Shown here one piece after another: positions 17,578-25,569 of a stretch of DNA of 64,000 nt (position 1 is the stretch's first letter; each line of letters opens with the position of its first letter). The notes under the pieces are model-generated. The model worked only from the letters and a program-made list of their open reading frames with translations, was not told the DNA's origin and did no database searches. The position numbers and the translations under genes are program-made. The DNA lies in contig NZ_CAXBOD010000016.1 in the NCBI RefSeq assembly GCF_963977235.1, positions 1 through 64,000 of the forward strand, written 5' to 3'. This stretch comes from Albimonas sp963977235. GTDB taxonomy: Bacteria; Pseudomonadota; Alphaproteobacteria; Rhodobacterales; Rhodobacteraceae.

Positions 17578-17657
17578 CTGCCCGGAAATTGCCATCCCTG
17601 GCGACAGATCGCCTCCCGAGGGCCCCGCGAACGGGACCGCATTGAAGGGAGACGATG

Positions 17658-18167
17658 ATGACCGACCTGAAAAAGGCCGAGAAAAATCCCCAGGCGCTGT
17701 TCTGGGACGAGCTCGACGACGTGACCGCCGGCATGCTGGGGGTCGAGGGCATGAAGGCCAACCTGCAGCCGATGTCCCACCACGCCGAGCCGGCGCAAGG
17801 CAAGCTGTGGTTCGTGACCCGCCGCGGCGCGGAGATCGTGTCCGAGATCGGGCAGGGCGCCACCGCGCGCTACGTGGTGGTGGGCGATGACCACGACTTC
17901 CACGCCTGCGCCTCCGGCCCGATCCGCGTGCACCGCGACGAGCGGGTGCTCGACGACCTCTGGAACCCGGTGGTGGCGAGCTGGTTCGAGCATGGCCGCG
18001 ACGATCCCGACCTGGTGATGCTGGAGATGGACCTGCGCGAGGCCGACGTCTGGGCCTCGACCAACAACGGCGCCCTGTTCGGCTGGGAGATCGCCAAGGC
18101 CAACCTCAAGGGCGGCGAGCCGGACGTCGGCGTGCGCGCCAAGATCGAGTTCGCCGTCGCGGCCTGA
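17658..18167 (+). CDS. Pyridoxamine 5'-phosphate oxidase-fold protein (general stress protein 26-like)
   Basis: A 169-residue split-barrel flavin- or cofactor-binding protein of the PPOX superfamily, close to the COG3871 stress proteins. The segments MSHHAEPAQGKLWFVTRRGAE (split over the first strands) and WASTNNGALFGWEIAKANL are characteristic. Its true substrate is unknown. Two ATGs stand in tandem (17655, 17658); AAGGGAG at 17645-17651 gives better spacing to the second. The 3' flank contains a CCGGGGG/CCCCCGG hairpin (18195-18233) and a strong terminator-like hairpin at 18331-18366. Confidence 0.88.
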   Translation: MTDLKKAEKNPQALFWDELDDVTAGMLGVEGMKANLQPMSHHAEPAQGKLWFVTRRGAEIVSEIGQGATARYVVVGDDHDFHACASGPIRVHRDERVLDDLWNPVVASWFEHGRDDPDLVMLEMDLREADVWASTNNGALFGWEIAKANLKGGEPDVGVRAKIEFAVAA

Positions 18168-18330
18168 GGCCCTGCGCAGGGACAGCTGGGCGGCCCGGGG
18201 GAGCTTCGTCGACGTGTCGAAGACTGCCCCCGGCGAGCGAGGCGGGCCGGGCCGCGGCCCGCGCTCCCTCCGGCCGCTCCCGCCGCGCCGAGACAGGGCG
18301 GCCGGGCTCAGGCGCGTCTGCCCCCTCCCT

Positions 18331-18366
18331 AACGCCGCGCGCGGGCTTCGGTCCGCGCGCGGCGTT
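18331..18366. terminator. Perfect 14-bp hairpin, likely terminator
   Basis: AACGCCGCGCGCGG pairs exactly with CCGCGCGCGGCGTT around a GCTTCGGT loop, between the convergent PPOX and VOC genes. The AA/TT base gives only a short T-run on either strand. Confidence 0.65.
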
Positions 18367-18420
18367 GCATCTGGTCATCGACGGGTTCGCGGGCGAAGGA
18401 TCGGATCCGGCGTCGCCCGT

Positions 18421-18834
18421 TCAGAGGCCCCAGATCTTGGGCTCGGCAAACTCCACCGAGTTGCCGGCCGGGTCCCGGCAATAGATCGAGACGGCGCCGT
18501 TGGGCCATTCCACCCGGCTTTCGATCCCGATCCCGTGGGCGGCGAGGCGCGCGGCCCAGCCCTCGATCCCCGGCCCTTGCGCCGAGAAGCAGATGTGCCC
18601 CGGGCCATGCGCGCCATGGGGCGGCACCTGCAGGGGGGCGTCGGGCTCGGGCGGGATCGGGGTGCTCAGCGGGTTGAAGATGAACACCATCCCCCCGTCC
18701 GCGCGAAAGAAGCGGTGCCGGTCTGGGACCGACTGGATCATCTCCAGCCCCAGCGCCTCGCCGTAGAACGCCGCGGCGGCGTCGAGGTCCTGGGCGTAAA
18801 GGCAGGTTTCAAGGACGCGGGGCGCGGCGGTCAT
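18421..18834 (-). CDS. VOC-family metalloenzyme (glyoxalase/bleomycin resistance/dioxygenase fold)
   Basis: A 137-residue protein with two beta-alpha-beta-beta-beta modules of the vicinal oxygen chelate fold. The LETCLYAQDLDAAAAFYGEALGL opening pattern (read in parts), HICFSAQG and RDPAGNSVEFAEP are typical. Substrate and metal cannot be assigned. It ends 32 bases from the ttcA stop side, lying downstream of ttcA on the same strand, so the two are probably co-transcribed. The ATG at 18834 precedes the conserved first strand. Confidence 0.85.
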   Translation of the reverse strand: MTAAPRVLETCLYAQDLDAAAAFYGEALGLEMIQSVPDRHRFFRADGGMVFIFNPLSTPIPPEPDAPLQVPPHGAHGPGHICFSAQGPGIEGWAARLAAHGIGIESRVEWPNGAVSIYCRDPAGNSVEFAEPKIWGL

Positions 18835-18866
18835 GGCGCTGGACTCCTGTAGGGTGTTCTGAGGGC

Positions 18867-19823
18867 TCAGACCTGCTCGGCGGCCTGATCCGCGGGATCT
18901 TCGAGGGTCTGCCCGCGCGCCCGGGAAGGCAGGCGCGGCGGCGCCTGATAGCCCTCGCCCAGCGCGCCGCCGGGCAGACCCTCGGCTGCGCCCGCCTCGG
19001 CGCCGGCCATCAGCCCGGCGAAATCGAAGAGCGTGGGATCTGCGAGATGCGAGGGGCGCACGTTGCACAGCGCCCGGAACATCACCGCGCGGCGGCCGGG
19101 CGAGCGGCGCTCCCACTCATCGAGCATCGCCTTGACCTGCTGGCGCTGCAGCCCCTCCTGGCTGCCGCAGAGGTCGCAGGGGATGATCGGATAGTTCATG
19201 GCCCGCGCAAACCGCTCGCAGTCCTGCTCGGCCACATGGGCCAGCGGGCGCAGCACGCTCAGGTCGCCGTCCTCGTTGATCAGCTTGGGGGGCATGGTCG
19301 CGAGGCGCCCGCCGTGGAAGAGGTTGAGGAAGAAGGTCTCGAGGATGTCGTCGCGGTGGTGGCCCAGGACCACGGCCTGGCAACCTTCCTCCCGCGCGAT
19401 GCGGTAGAGGTTGCCGCGGCGCAGGCGCGAGCACAGCGCGCAGTAGGTGCGGCCGGCGGGGACCTTCTCCTTGACGATCGAGTAGGTGTCGCGGAACTCG
19501 ATCCGGTGGGGAACCTGGCAGCGCTCGAGGAACGCCGGCAGCACGGTGGCGGGGAAACCGGGCTGGCCCTGGTCGAGGTTGCAGGCCAGCAGCTCGACCG
19601 GCAGCAGGCCGCGCCATTGCAGCTCCACCAGCGCGGCCAGCAGCGTGTAGCTGTCCTTGCCGCCCGAAAGGCAGACCAGCCAGCGATCGCCCTTGGCCGC
19701 CATGCCATAGGTCTCGATCGCCTCGCGCGTCTCGCGGATCACGCGCTTGCGCAGCTTGCGGAACTCGGTGGTTCCCGGGGCGCCGCGCAGCAGCGGCGGA
19801 AGCTCGGCGTCGGTGTCGGACAT
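18867..19823 (-). CDS. ttcA: tRNA 2-thiocytidine biosynthesis protein TtcA
   Basis: TtcA thiolates cytidine 32 of certain tRNAs using ATP and a [4Fe-4S] cluster. The 318-residue product has the PP-loop SGGKDSYT (53-60), the CALC pair (C128, C131) and a third cluster ligand in CDLCG (near 219). The order and spacing match the family. The last 50 residues are a Pro/Arg-rich tail beyond the usual core. The start ATG is at 19823. It is the first gene of a two-gene unit with the VOC gene. Confidence 0.95.
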   Translation of the reverse strand: MSDTDAELPPLLRGAPGTTEFRKLRKRVIRETREAIETYGMAAKGDRWLVCLSGGKDSYTLLAALVELQWRGLLPVELLACNLDQGQPGFPATVLPAFLERCQVPHRIEFRDTYSIVKEKVPAGRTYCALCSRLRRGNLYRIAREEGCQAVVLGHHRDDILETFFLNLFHGGRLATMPPKLINEDGDLSVLRPLAHVAEQDCERFARAMNYPIIPCDLCGSQEGLQRQQVKAMLDEWERRSPGRRAVMFRALCNVRPSHLADPTLFDFAGLMAGAEAGAAEGLPGGALGEGYQAPPRLPSRARGQTLEDPADQAAEQV

Positions 19824-19960
19824 GCTCCGGCGATAGGGGATCGCGGGCGGGCGCGCAACCGGATTCCGGGGGGCGGGGCGAGGGGTTGCGGGCGGCTCGG
19901 GCTTGCGGGGGGGGCTGTGGCGGGCCTATCGTCCCGCCGTCCAGCAGGAGGACCGGGTCG

Positions 19961-20563
19961 ATGGGAAATCACCGCGCGCCATGTCACCCCGCCGCGTCGC
20001 GCCTTGCCGCGGCCTGTGTCGGCCTCGTGGCGCTGGGCGCCTGCGCGGGCGGCAGTCCGGAGGGCGGCCCGCCGCCGCGGCCGCCGATGGCGGAGGCCGA
20101 GTGCCGGGCGCTGGTCGCCTCGGCTTCGCCCGAGGCGCTGTCGGCCCGCGGCGCGGCGCTGCTGATCGTCGAGCCGTCGCTGATCGAGGGCGGCGTCGCG
20201 CGCCCGGTCGGCCTGCGTCTGCGCGAGCAGACCTCGGGCGAGATCGCGACGCTCGACTGCCTCGAGGGGGGCACGGTCTATGGCGCGGTGCCGCCGGGCC
20301 GCTGGAACGTGGATGCGCTGATCCCGATCGGCGGCGCCTCGGGCGAGACGATCCCGCTGGCGGGCACGGTCGTGGCCACGGACGAGCTGCGCCTGGGCGC
20401 GGGCGAGACCATGCACCTGAGCCGCCCGATCTGGACCCGACAGGGCGGCGCGTTGAGCTTCCGCTCGGAATACGACGATCGGGCGCAGGTGGCCACGGTC
20501 CGCCGGCTCGCGCCCAACGTCGACACGGCGCTGCTGCTCAGGGAACTGGGCGAGGACGGCTGA
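19961..20563 (+). CDS. Hypothetical lipoprotein
   Basis: A 200-residue protein that I do not recognise. It carries a type II signal peptide ending in a lipobox (LGAC, Cys near residue 28), then a Pro-rich linker and a mainly beta-strand domain with no known motif. It is probably tethered to the outer membrane facing the periplasm. AGGAG stands ten bases before the ATG at 19961. A possible promoter (TTGCGG, then CCTATC) lies at about 19912-19931. Confidence 0.75.
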   Translation: MGNHRAPCHPAASRLAAACVGLVALGACAGGSPEGGPPPRPPMAEAECRALVASASPEALSARGAALLIVEPSLIEGGVARPVGLRLREQTSGEIATLDCLEGGTVYGAVPPGRWNVDALIPIGGASGETIPLAGTVVATDELRLGAGETMHLSRPIWTRQGGALSFRSEYDDRAQVATVRRLAPNVDTALLLRELGEDG

Positions 20564-20741
20564 GGTCGGCGCAGGCCGCGGCGCGATCCGCCCGCCTGTG
20601 GGGGCCGGACGCTCGCCGCGGCGGGTCGGCCGGGCCGCGCGTGGCGGCGGGCGCGGATCGGCGAGGGCGGCGCAGGCGGCTGGCGGCCAGCCGGCGCGCG
20701 GGTCCGCCGGTCGGCTGGTCCCGCGGGGGTCCGCGGGGGGG

Positions 20742-20993
20742 CTAGTCCCGCGCGGGTCCGCGGGGGGGCACCGGATCGTGACCGTCGCCGCCCCAGGGAT
20801 GACAGCGCGCGATCCGCCGCAGGGCCAGCCAGCCGCCGCGCAGGGGGCCGTGGGTCTCGAGCGCCTCGAGCGCGTATTCCGAGCAGCTCGGCGCGAAGCG
20901 GCAGTTGCGCCCCAGCCAGGGCGAGATCAGCAGGCGATAGGCATGGACCGGCAGCGCCAGCAGGCGGGCGAGGAGACGGGCCGCGAGGCTCAC
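20742..20993 (-). CDS. yidD: Membrane protein insertion efficiency factor YidD
   Basis: YidD is a small membrane-associated protein that helps YidC-dependent insertion. The 83-residue sequence has PVHAYRLLISPWLGRNCRFAPSCSEYA (read in parts) and the RIARCHPWGGDGHDPVP end, the family signature. It starts with GTG overlapping the rnpA stop (GTGA, 20990-20993). The order rpmH, rnpA, yidD is the conserved one; yidC would normally follow but is not in the next 700 bases, which read the other way. Confidence 0.95.
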   Translation of the reverse strand: MSLAARLLARLLALPVHAYRLLISPWLGRNCRFAPSCSEYALEALETHGPLRGGWLALRRIARCHPWGGDGHDPVPPRGPARD

Positions 20994-21724
20994 CGTTTCC
21001 CCTTGCCGCGCGACTTGCGCGGGGGGCGGTCGGCGGGCGGGGCCGGCGTCTCGCCGCGGGCGCGGGCGGCGTCGGCCTTGTCCTCGCGCGCATGCAGGCG
21101 GGCGACGCCCTCGGCGAGGTCGGCGAGCAGCGCGGGGAAGGGGCGCGCCGCGGTGGCCTCGCGCCGGCCGATCAGGACGTAGTCCCAGCCGGGCCGGGCC
21201 GTGGCGGGCAGCACCTCGGCCGCGACGGCGCGCAGGCGGCGCTTGGCGCGGTTGCGCTGCACCGCGCCGCCGACCTTCTTCGAACAGGTGAAGCCCACGC
21301 GCACCGGCGTCTCTGCGGGCTCCTCCGCGCGGCGGCGGCGGGCCTGGAGGTTCAGCCCGGGCAGGCCGAGGCGCTGGCCGTGGTTGGCGGCCCGCACGAA
21401 GTCGCGGCGTTGCTTGATGACCGAGGGACGCCGCGCGGGGGAGACCTGCGCCGAGGGCGCGCCGCCCTCCGGCATCCGGGCGCCGGCAGCCGGGGCGTCG
21501 TCAGCCGGGGGGGCGTCAGGGCCGGGCAAGGGCCCCTCGCCGGTCGCGGCGCAATCGTCTGCGCCCGCGGGCGCGACGCCCGCACGCGCGCTGTCCGCCG
21601 GCGCTGCGCCGCGCTGGCGTTCAGGCGCGCAAACGGGTGCGCCGCCGGCCTCGCCCGACGTTCCGGAGGCGGCCGAGACGGGCTCGGCGGCTCCTGGCGG
21701 TCGGGGGGGCGCGGCGGCGGACAT
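20990..21724 (-). CDS. rnpA: Ribonuclease P protein component with long N-terminal extension
   Basis: RnpA binds the RNase P RNA and helps 5' maturation of tRNAs. The core begins near PSVIKQRRDFVRAANHG and includes VRVGFTCSKKVGGAVQRNRAKRRLR, the RNR motif (read in parts). The frame is open to 21724 (ATG, with a GTG one codon before), giving 244 residues, of which about 100 are an Ala/Pro/Gly/Asp-rich extension. An AGAGG ribosome site precedes 21724; the alternative ATG at 21475 would give a normal-size 161-residue protein but lacks a visible site. Third-position GC is somewhat lower in the extension. A basic Lys/Arg-rich tail ends the protein. Confidence 0.9.
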   Translation of the reverse strand: MSAAAPPRPPGAAEPVSAASGTSGEAGGAPVCAPERQRGAAPADSARAGVAPAGADDCAATGEGPLPGPDAPPADDAPAAGARMPEGGAPSAQVSPARRPSVIKQRRDFVRAANHGQRLGLPGLNLQARRRRAEEPAETPVRVGFTCSKKVGGAVQRNRAKRRLRAVAAEVLPATARPGWDYVLIGRREATAARPFPALLADLAEGVARLHAREDKADAARARGETPAPPADRPPRKSRGKGKR

Positions 21725-21798
21725 CACCGTCTGGCCTCTCGGCTGCGCGGCGTCGATCGTCGTCGATCCGCGGGACGGCGCCCGCGGGTCGGACGCGA

Positions 21799-21933
21799 TC
21801 AGGCGCTCAGCTTCTTGCGGCCCTGGCGGCGGCGGCGAGCGATGATCTGCTGACCGCTCTTCGTCGCCATGCGGGCGCGGAAGCCGTGGCGGCGCTTGCG
21901 GACGAGCCGGCTCGGCTGGTACGTGCGCTTCAT
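21799..21933 (-). CDS. rpmH: 50S ribosomal protein L34
   Basis: A 44-residue ribosomal protein read directly from the sequence: MKRTYQPSRLVRKRRHGFRA at the start and RRRQGRKKLSA at the end, which is the invariant L34 pattern. The ATG at 21933 follows AAGGAG. It is the first gene of rpmH-rnpA-yidD, with a very good promoter 130 bases upstream (22066-22094). Confidence 0.98.
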   Translation of the reverse strand: MKRTYQPSRLVRKRRHGFRARMATKSGQQIIARRRRQGRKKLSA

Positions 21934-22234
21934 CTCGTGTCGCTCCTTGATCGGGGCCCTGGACCGCCCGCCTTGACGCCCCCTGGCGCCCGCCGCGATC
22001 CCGAACCTCGCCCTCCCGGCCGCGTCGCTGCGCGATCGAGGGGCCTCGAAAATTCCGGAGCCGGTCGGATAAGCGCCGTGACCCCCGCTGTCAATGGCGC
22101 AGAGGGCAGGCAGGCCGGGCTCGCCGCCTGAAAGACGACATCAAGCCGGCGTGAGGGGGCTCGTCGCCCGCGCCGGCGACCTGCATATCGCAGGGATATG
22201 GTCCGCGGCGCCCGCCGCCAGAGGGAGACGACCC
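21934..22234. other. Divergent promoter region of rpmH and the TVP38 gene
   Basis: 301 bp between rpmH and the TVP38 gene. It contains the rpmH promoter and, near 22180-22200, CATATCGCAGGGATATG, a short AT-rich patch that may belong to the rightward promoter. No gene is seen. Confidence 0.6.
22066..22094 (-). promoter_or_regulatory. Promoter of rpmH-rnpA-yidD
   Basis: Reading leftward: TTGACA (22094-22089), a 17-base spacer, then TATCCG (22071-22066). The -35 box is a perfect sigma-70 consensus and the spacing is ideal. The predicted transcript start is about 22060, leaving a leader of about 125 bases before rpmH. Confidence 0.75.
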
Positions 22235-23005
22235 ATGACGCAGGCGCCGATTCCCCCAACGCCGCCGCCCGCTGCGCCTCCGGTCCCCGCCTGGCGCCGC
22301 TGGGCGCCGCTGGCGGCGCTGGCGGCCGGCGCGGCGCTGGGCTGGTGGCTGCTGGGGGACCGGCTGTCCTTCGACGCCCTGCGCGAGAACCGCGCGGCCC
22401 TCGTCGCCTGGCGCGATTCGGCCTGGATCGAGGCCGCGGCGGTCTTCATGCTCGCCTATGTCGCGGTGGTGGCGTTCTCCCTGCCCGGCGCGCTGATCAT
22501 GACCCTCACGGGCGGCTTCCTGTTCGGCGCGGCGCCGGGGACGGCGCTGAGCGTGGTTGCGGCGACCCTGGGAGCCACGGCGATCTTCCTCGCCGCCCGC
22601 AGCTCGCTGGGCGCATCGCTGGAGCGGCGCCTGCAGGGGCAGGGCGGCTTCCTCGCCCGGCTGCGGGCCGGGGTGGCGGAGAACGAGGTCTCGGTCCTGC
22701 TGACCCTGCGGCTGATCCCGGCGGTGCCGTTCTTCATCGCCAACCTGGCGCCGGCCTTCCTGGGCGTGCGCACGCGCACATTCGCGTGGACCACCTTCGT
22801 GGGCATCATCCCCGGAACCGCGGTCTACTCCTGGACCGGCGCGGGCCTTGGGGCGGTGTTCGACGCGGGCGGGGAGCCCGACCTCGGCCTGATCTTCCGC
22901 ATCGAGGTGCTGGGCCCGCTGCTGGCGCTGGCGGCCCTCGCCGCCCTTCCGGCGATCCTGCGCGCGGCGCGGGGACGACGCTCCGCTCTGGAGGGCGAGG
23001 GATGA
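22235..23005 (+). CDS. TVP38/TMEM64-family inner membrane protein
   Basis: A 256-residue polytopic membrane protein of the DedA-related TVP38/TMEM64 (SNARE-associated) family. Hydrophobic segments lie at about 20-40, 65-90, 95-125, 165-190 and 220-245. The conserved core FSLPGALIMTLTGGFLFG and LRLIPAVPFFIANLAPAF is clear. Such proteins are thought to move or scramble lipids. The ATG at 22235 follows GAGGGAG. Its stop overlaps the start of the flavoprotein gene (ATGA), a pairing seen in many Proteobacteria. Confidence 0.9.
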   Translation: MTQAPIPPTPPPAAPPVPAWRRWAPLAALAAGAALGWWLLGDRLSFDALRENRAALVAWRDSAWIEAAAVFMLAYVAVVAFSLPGALIMTLTGGFLFGAAPGTALSVVAATLGATAIFLAARSSLGASLERRLQGQGGFLARLRAGVAENEVSVLLTLRLIPAVPFFIANLAPAFLGVRTRTFAWTTFVGIIPGTAVYSWTGAGLGAVFDAGGEPDLGLIFRIEVLGPLLALAALAALPAILRAARGRRSALEGEG

Positions 23006-24372
23006 GCGCCGCGGTCCTGACGCCGGACCTGTGCATCGTGGGAGCGGGCTCGGGCGGTCTTTCGGTAGCCGCGGGGGCGGCGCAGCTGGGCGCCTCGGTG
23101 GTGCTGGTCGAGGGCGGCGAGATGGGGGGCGACTGTCTCAACTTCGGCTGCGTGCCCTCCAAGGCGCTGCTTTCGGCCGGCGCCCGCGGGCTGGCGTGGG
23201 AGGCGGCGCTTGCCCATGTCCGCGAAGCCATCGCCGCGATCGCTCCCCACGATTCGCAGGCGCGGTTCGAGGGTCTGGGCGTCACCGTCCTGCGCGGCTG
23301 GGCCCGCTTCACCGGCCCCAGGGAGCTGGCGGTCGGCGAGACCCGCATCCGTCCCCGCCGGGTGGTGATCGCCACCGGCTCCTCGCCCGCGGCGCCGCCG
23401 GTTCCGGGGCTGGAGACGGTCCCCCACCTGACCAACGAGACGCTGTTCGAGCCCCGCCCCCGCCCCGACCGCCTGCTGATCCTCGGCGGCGGTCCCATCG
23501 GCATCGAGATGGCGCTCGCCCACCGTCGCCTGGGCTGCGCGGTGACGGTGATCGAGGCGGGGCGCGCCCTGGGCCGCGACGACCCCGAGGCCGCCGCCGT
23601 GGTGCTCGAGGCGCTGCGGGCCGAAGGGGTGGAGATCCGGGAGCGCACCTCCGTCGCCCGGGCCGAGACGACCGCGACGGGCGTCGCCCTGATCGACGAC
23701 ACCGGCGCCCGGCACGAGGGCGACGCGCTGCTGGTCGCGGCGGGGCGCAAGCCCAACCTCGACCGCCTCGACCTGCCCGCCGCGGGGATCGAGGCGGGTC
23801 CCGCCGGAGTCACGGTCGACCGGGGCCTGCGCAGCTCCAACGCCCGCGTCTACGCCATCGGCGACGCGGCCGGCGGGCCGCAGTTCACCCATGTCGCGGG
23901 CTGGCACGGGGGGCTGGTGGTCCGCTCGGCCCTGTTCCGCCTGCCCGTGCGCACCGACCGCAGCCCGATCCCGCGGGTGACCTACGCCAACCCCGAGCTC
24001 GCCCAGGTCGGCCTGACCGAGGCCGAGGCGCGCGAAGCCCATGGCGACAGGCTGGAGGTGATCCGCGAGGCGTTCACCGGCAACGACCGCGCGGTGACCG
24101 AGGGCGAGACGGCCGGCTTCCTGAAGCTGATGGCCGTGAAGGGCCGTCCGGTGGGCGTGACCATCGTCGGCCGCGGGGCGGGCGACCTGATCCTGCCCTG
24201 GGTGCTGGCGATGTCGGCGGGTCTGAAGCTGACCGCCCTCACCGGCATGATCGCCCCCTATCCCACCCGCGGCGAGATCTCCAAGCGCGCGGCGGGGTCC
24301 TATTTCACCCCTCGGCTGTTCGGGAGCCCCTGGCCGAAGCGGGTGGTGCGGCTGTTGTCGAAACTGCCCTAG
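23002..24372 (+). CDS. FAD-dependent pyridine nucleotide-disulfide oxidoreductase (mercuric-reductase-like)
   Basis: A 456-residue flavoprotein with FAD-binding GAGSGG (14-19), the redox disulfide CLNFGC (C45, C50), the NAD(P) site ILGGGPIGIE and the second FAD motif YAIGDAAG. The dimer domain ends MIAPYPTRGEISKRAAGSYF, where the usual active-site His of lipoamide dehydrogenase is Tyr. There are no N- or C-terminal metal-binding Cys pairs, so mercury reduction is unlikely. This is the subgroup co-encoded with TVP38 proteins; its substrate is unknown. Coupled to the preceding gene by ATGA. Confidence 0.9.
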   Translation: MSAAVLTPDLCIVGAGSGGLSVAAGAAQLGASVVLVEGGEMGGDCLNFGCVPSKALLSAGARGLAWEAALAHVREAIAAIAPHDSQARFEGLGVTVLRGWARFTGPRELAVGETRIRPRRVVIATGSSPAAPPVPGLETVPHLTNETLFEPRPRPDRLLILGGGPIGIEMALAHRRLGCAVTVIEAGRALGRDDPEAAAVVLEALRAEGVEIRERTSVARAETTATGVALIDDTGARHEGDALLVAAGRKPNLDRLDLPAAGIEAGPAGVTVDRGLRSSNARVYAIGDAAGGPQFTHVAGWHGGLVVRSALFRLPVRTDRSPIPRVTYANPELAQVGLTEAEAREAHGDRLEVIREAFTGNDRAVTEGETAGFLKLMAVKGRPVGVTIVGRGAGDLILPWVLAMSAGLKLTALTGMIAPYPTRGEISKRAAGSYFTPRLFGSPWPKRVVRLLSKLP

Positions 24373-24485
24373 GTCGGCGCCCGGGAGCGGCGTCGGGAGA
24401 GGCCCCGGGGGCAAGCCCGGGGCGCCCGTGGGGCGAGCCGGGGCCTCCTGCCCGCCGCCGGCCGCCGGCGCGGCCTGCGAGGTCT

Positions 24486-25556
24486 TCAGCCCGCCCGCAC
24501 CGCCTTGCCGGACTCGTCGAAGAGACGCAGCGCGTTGGGGTCGGTGGCGAGCCGCATCCTGTCGCCTTTCCTGGCGGGCAGGGCGCCAGGGAGGCGGGCG
24601 ACGAGGGGCTCGGCCTCCGGGCCCATGTCGAAATAGACAAGCTGGCTTTCGCCCAGCTTCTCGACCAGCGTGGCGTCGCCCTCGTAGAACGGCGCCTCGT
24701 CATCCTGCGCCAGGCGCAGGTCCTCGGGGCGCACGCCGAGGCTCAGTCCCCGGGCGCCCGACGGCGCGGTCAGGGGGACGGGGGCGAAACCCGCGACCTT
24801 CACGCCCGCCTCGGTCGCCTCGGCCGCCAGCAGGTTCATCGAGGGCGAGCCGATGAAGCGCGCGACGAAGGTGTTGGCGGGGTGGCGATACAATTCCATC
24901 GGGGCCCCGACCTGCTCCACCCGCCCCTCGCGCAGCACCACGATGCGGTCGGCGAGCGTCATCGCCTCGACCTGGTCGTGGGTCACGTAGATCATCGTGG
25001 TGTCGGCCATCCGCTCATGCAGGCCCGCGATCTCGATCCGGGTCTGCACGCGCAGGGCGGCGTCGAGGTTCGAGAGCGGCTCGTCGAACAGGAACACCCG
25101 CGGATCCCGCACGATCGCCCGCCCGATGGCGACCCGCTGGCGCTGGCCGCCGGAGAGCTGGCGGGGGAGGCGGTCCAGAAGCGGCTCGAGCTGCAGCATC
25201 CGGGCGGCCTCGCGCACCCGCTCCTCGACCGCGCCCTTGCCGGCGCGCGCCAGCCGCAGGCCGAAGGCCATGTTTTCGTAGACCGTCATGTGGGGGTAAA
25301 GCGCGTAGGACTGGAACACCATCGCGATGCCGCGCTCGGCCGGGGTCAGCTCGTTCACCCGCTCGCCGTCGAAGGCGAGCTCCCCCTCCGAGATCTCCTC
25401 CAGCCCCGCGATACAGCGCAGAAGCGTGGATTTCCCGCAGCCCGAGGGCCCGACGAAGACCACGAACTCGCCCGTCTCGATGGTCAGGTCGATGTCGCTC
25501 AGCGCCTGCACGCGCCCGTAGCGCTTGCCGAGTTTCTCCAGCGTCAGGCGAGCCAT
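24486..25556 (-). CDS. Sugar ABC transporter ATPase (MalK/UgpC type)
   Basis: A 356-residue ATPase that powers a carbohydrate importer. It has Walker A GPSGCGKST (about 36-44), signature LSGGQRQR, Walker B VFLFDEPLSNLD, switch VTHDQ, and a C-terminal OB-type regulatory domain with LGVRPEDL. The ATG at 25556 is 13 bases after the alpha-glucosidase stop, and it is the last gene of the five-gene uptake operon. Its length and C-terminal domain are those of MalK-like subunits. Confidence 0.95.
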   Translation of the reverse strand: MARLTLEKLGKRYGRVQALSDIDLTIETGEFVVFVGPSGCGKSTLLRCIAGLEEISEGELAFDGERVNELTPAERGIAMVFQSYALYPHMTVYENMAFGLRLARAGKGAVEERVREAARMLQLEPLLDRLPRQLSGGQRQRVAIGRAIVRDPRVFLFDEPLSNLDAALRVQTRIEIAGLHERMADTTMIYVTHDQVEAMTLADRIVVLREGRVEQVGAPMELYRHPANTFVARFIGSPSMNLLAAEATEAGVKVAGFAPVPLTAPSGARGLSLGVRPEDLRLAQDDEAPFYEGDATLVEKLGESQLVYFDMGPEAEPLVARLPGALPARKGDRMRLATDPNALRLFDESGKAVRAG

Positions 25557-25569
25557 GGGGTTCCTTTCT

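Noticed and set aside
18168..18330. Possible second CU-rich small RNA (CGCTCCCTCC, CCCCCTCCC) before the hairpin at 18331
   Set aside because: There is no promoter I can support, the CU-rich runs are not in hairpin loops, and the final hairpin lacks a U-run; it reads better as the 3' flank of the PPOX gene.
23002..24372. Mercuric reductase
   Set aside because: The flavin and disulfide motifs match the superfamily, but the metal-binding Cys pairs at either end are absent and the active-site His is Tyr; the TVP38 partner points to another role.
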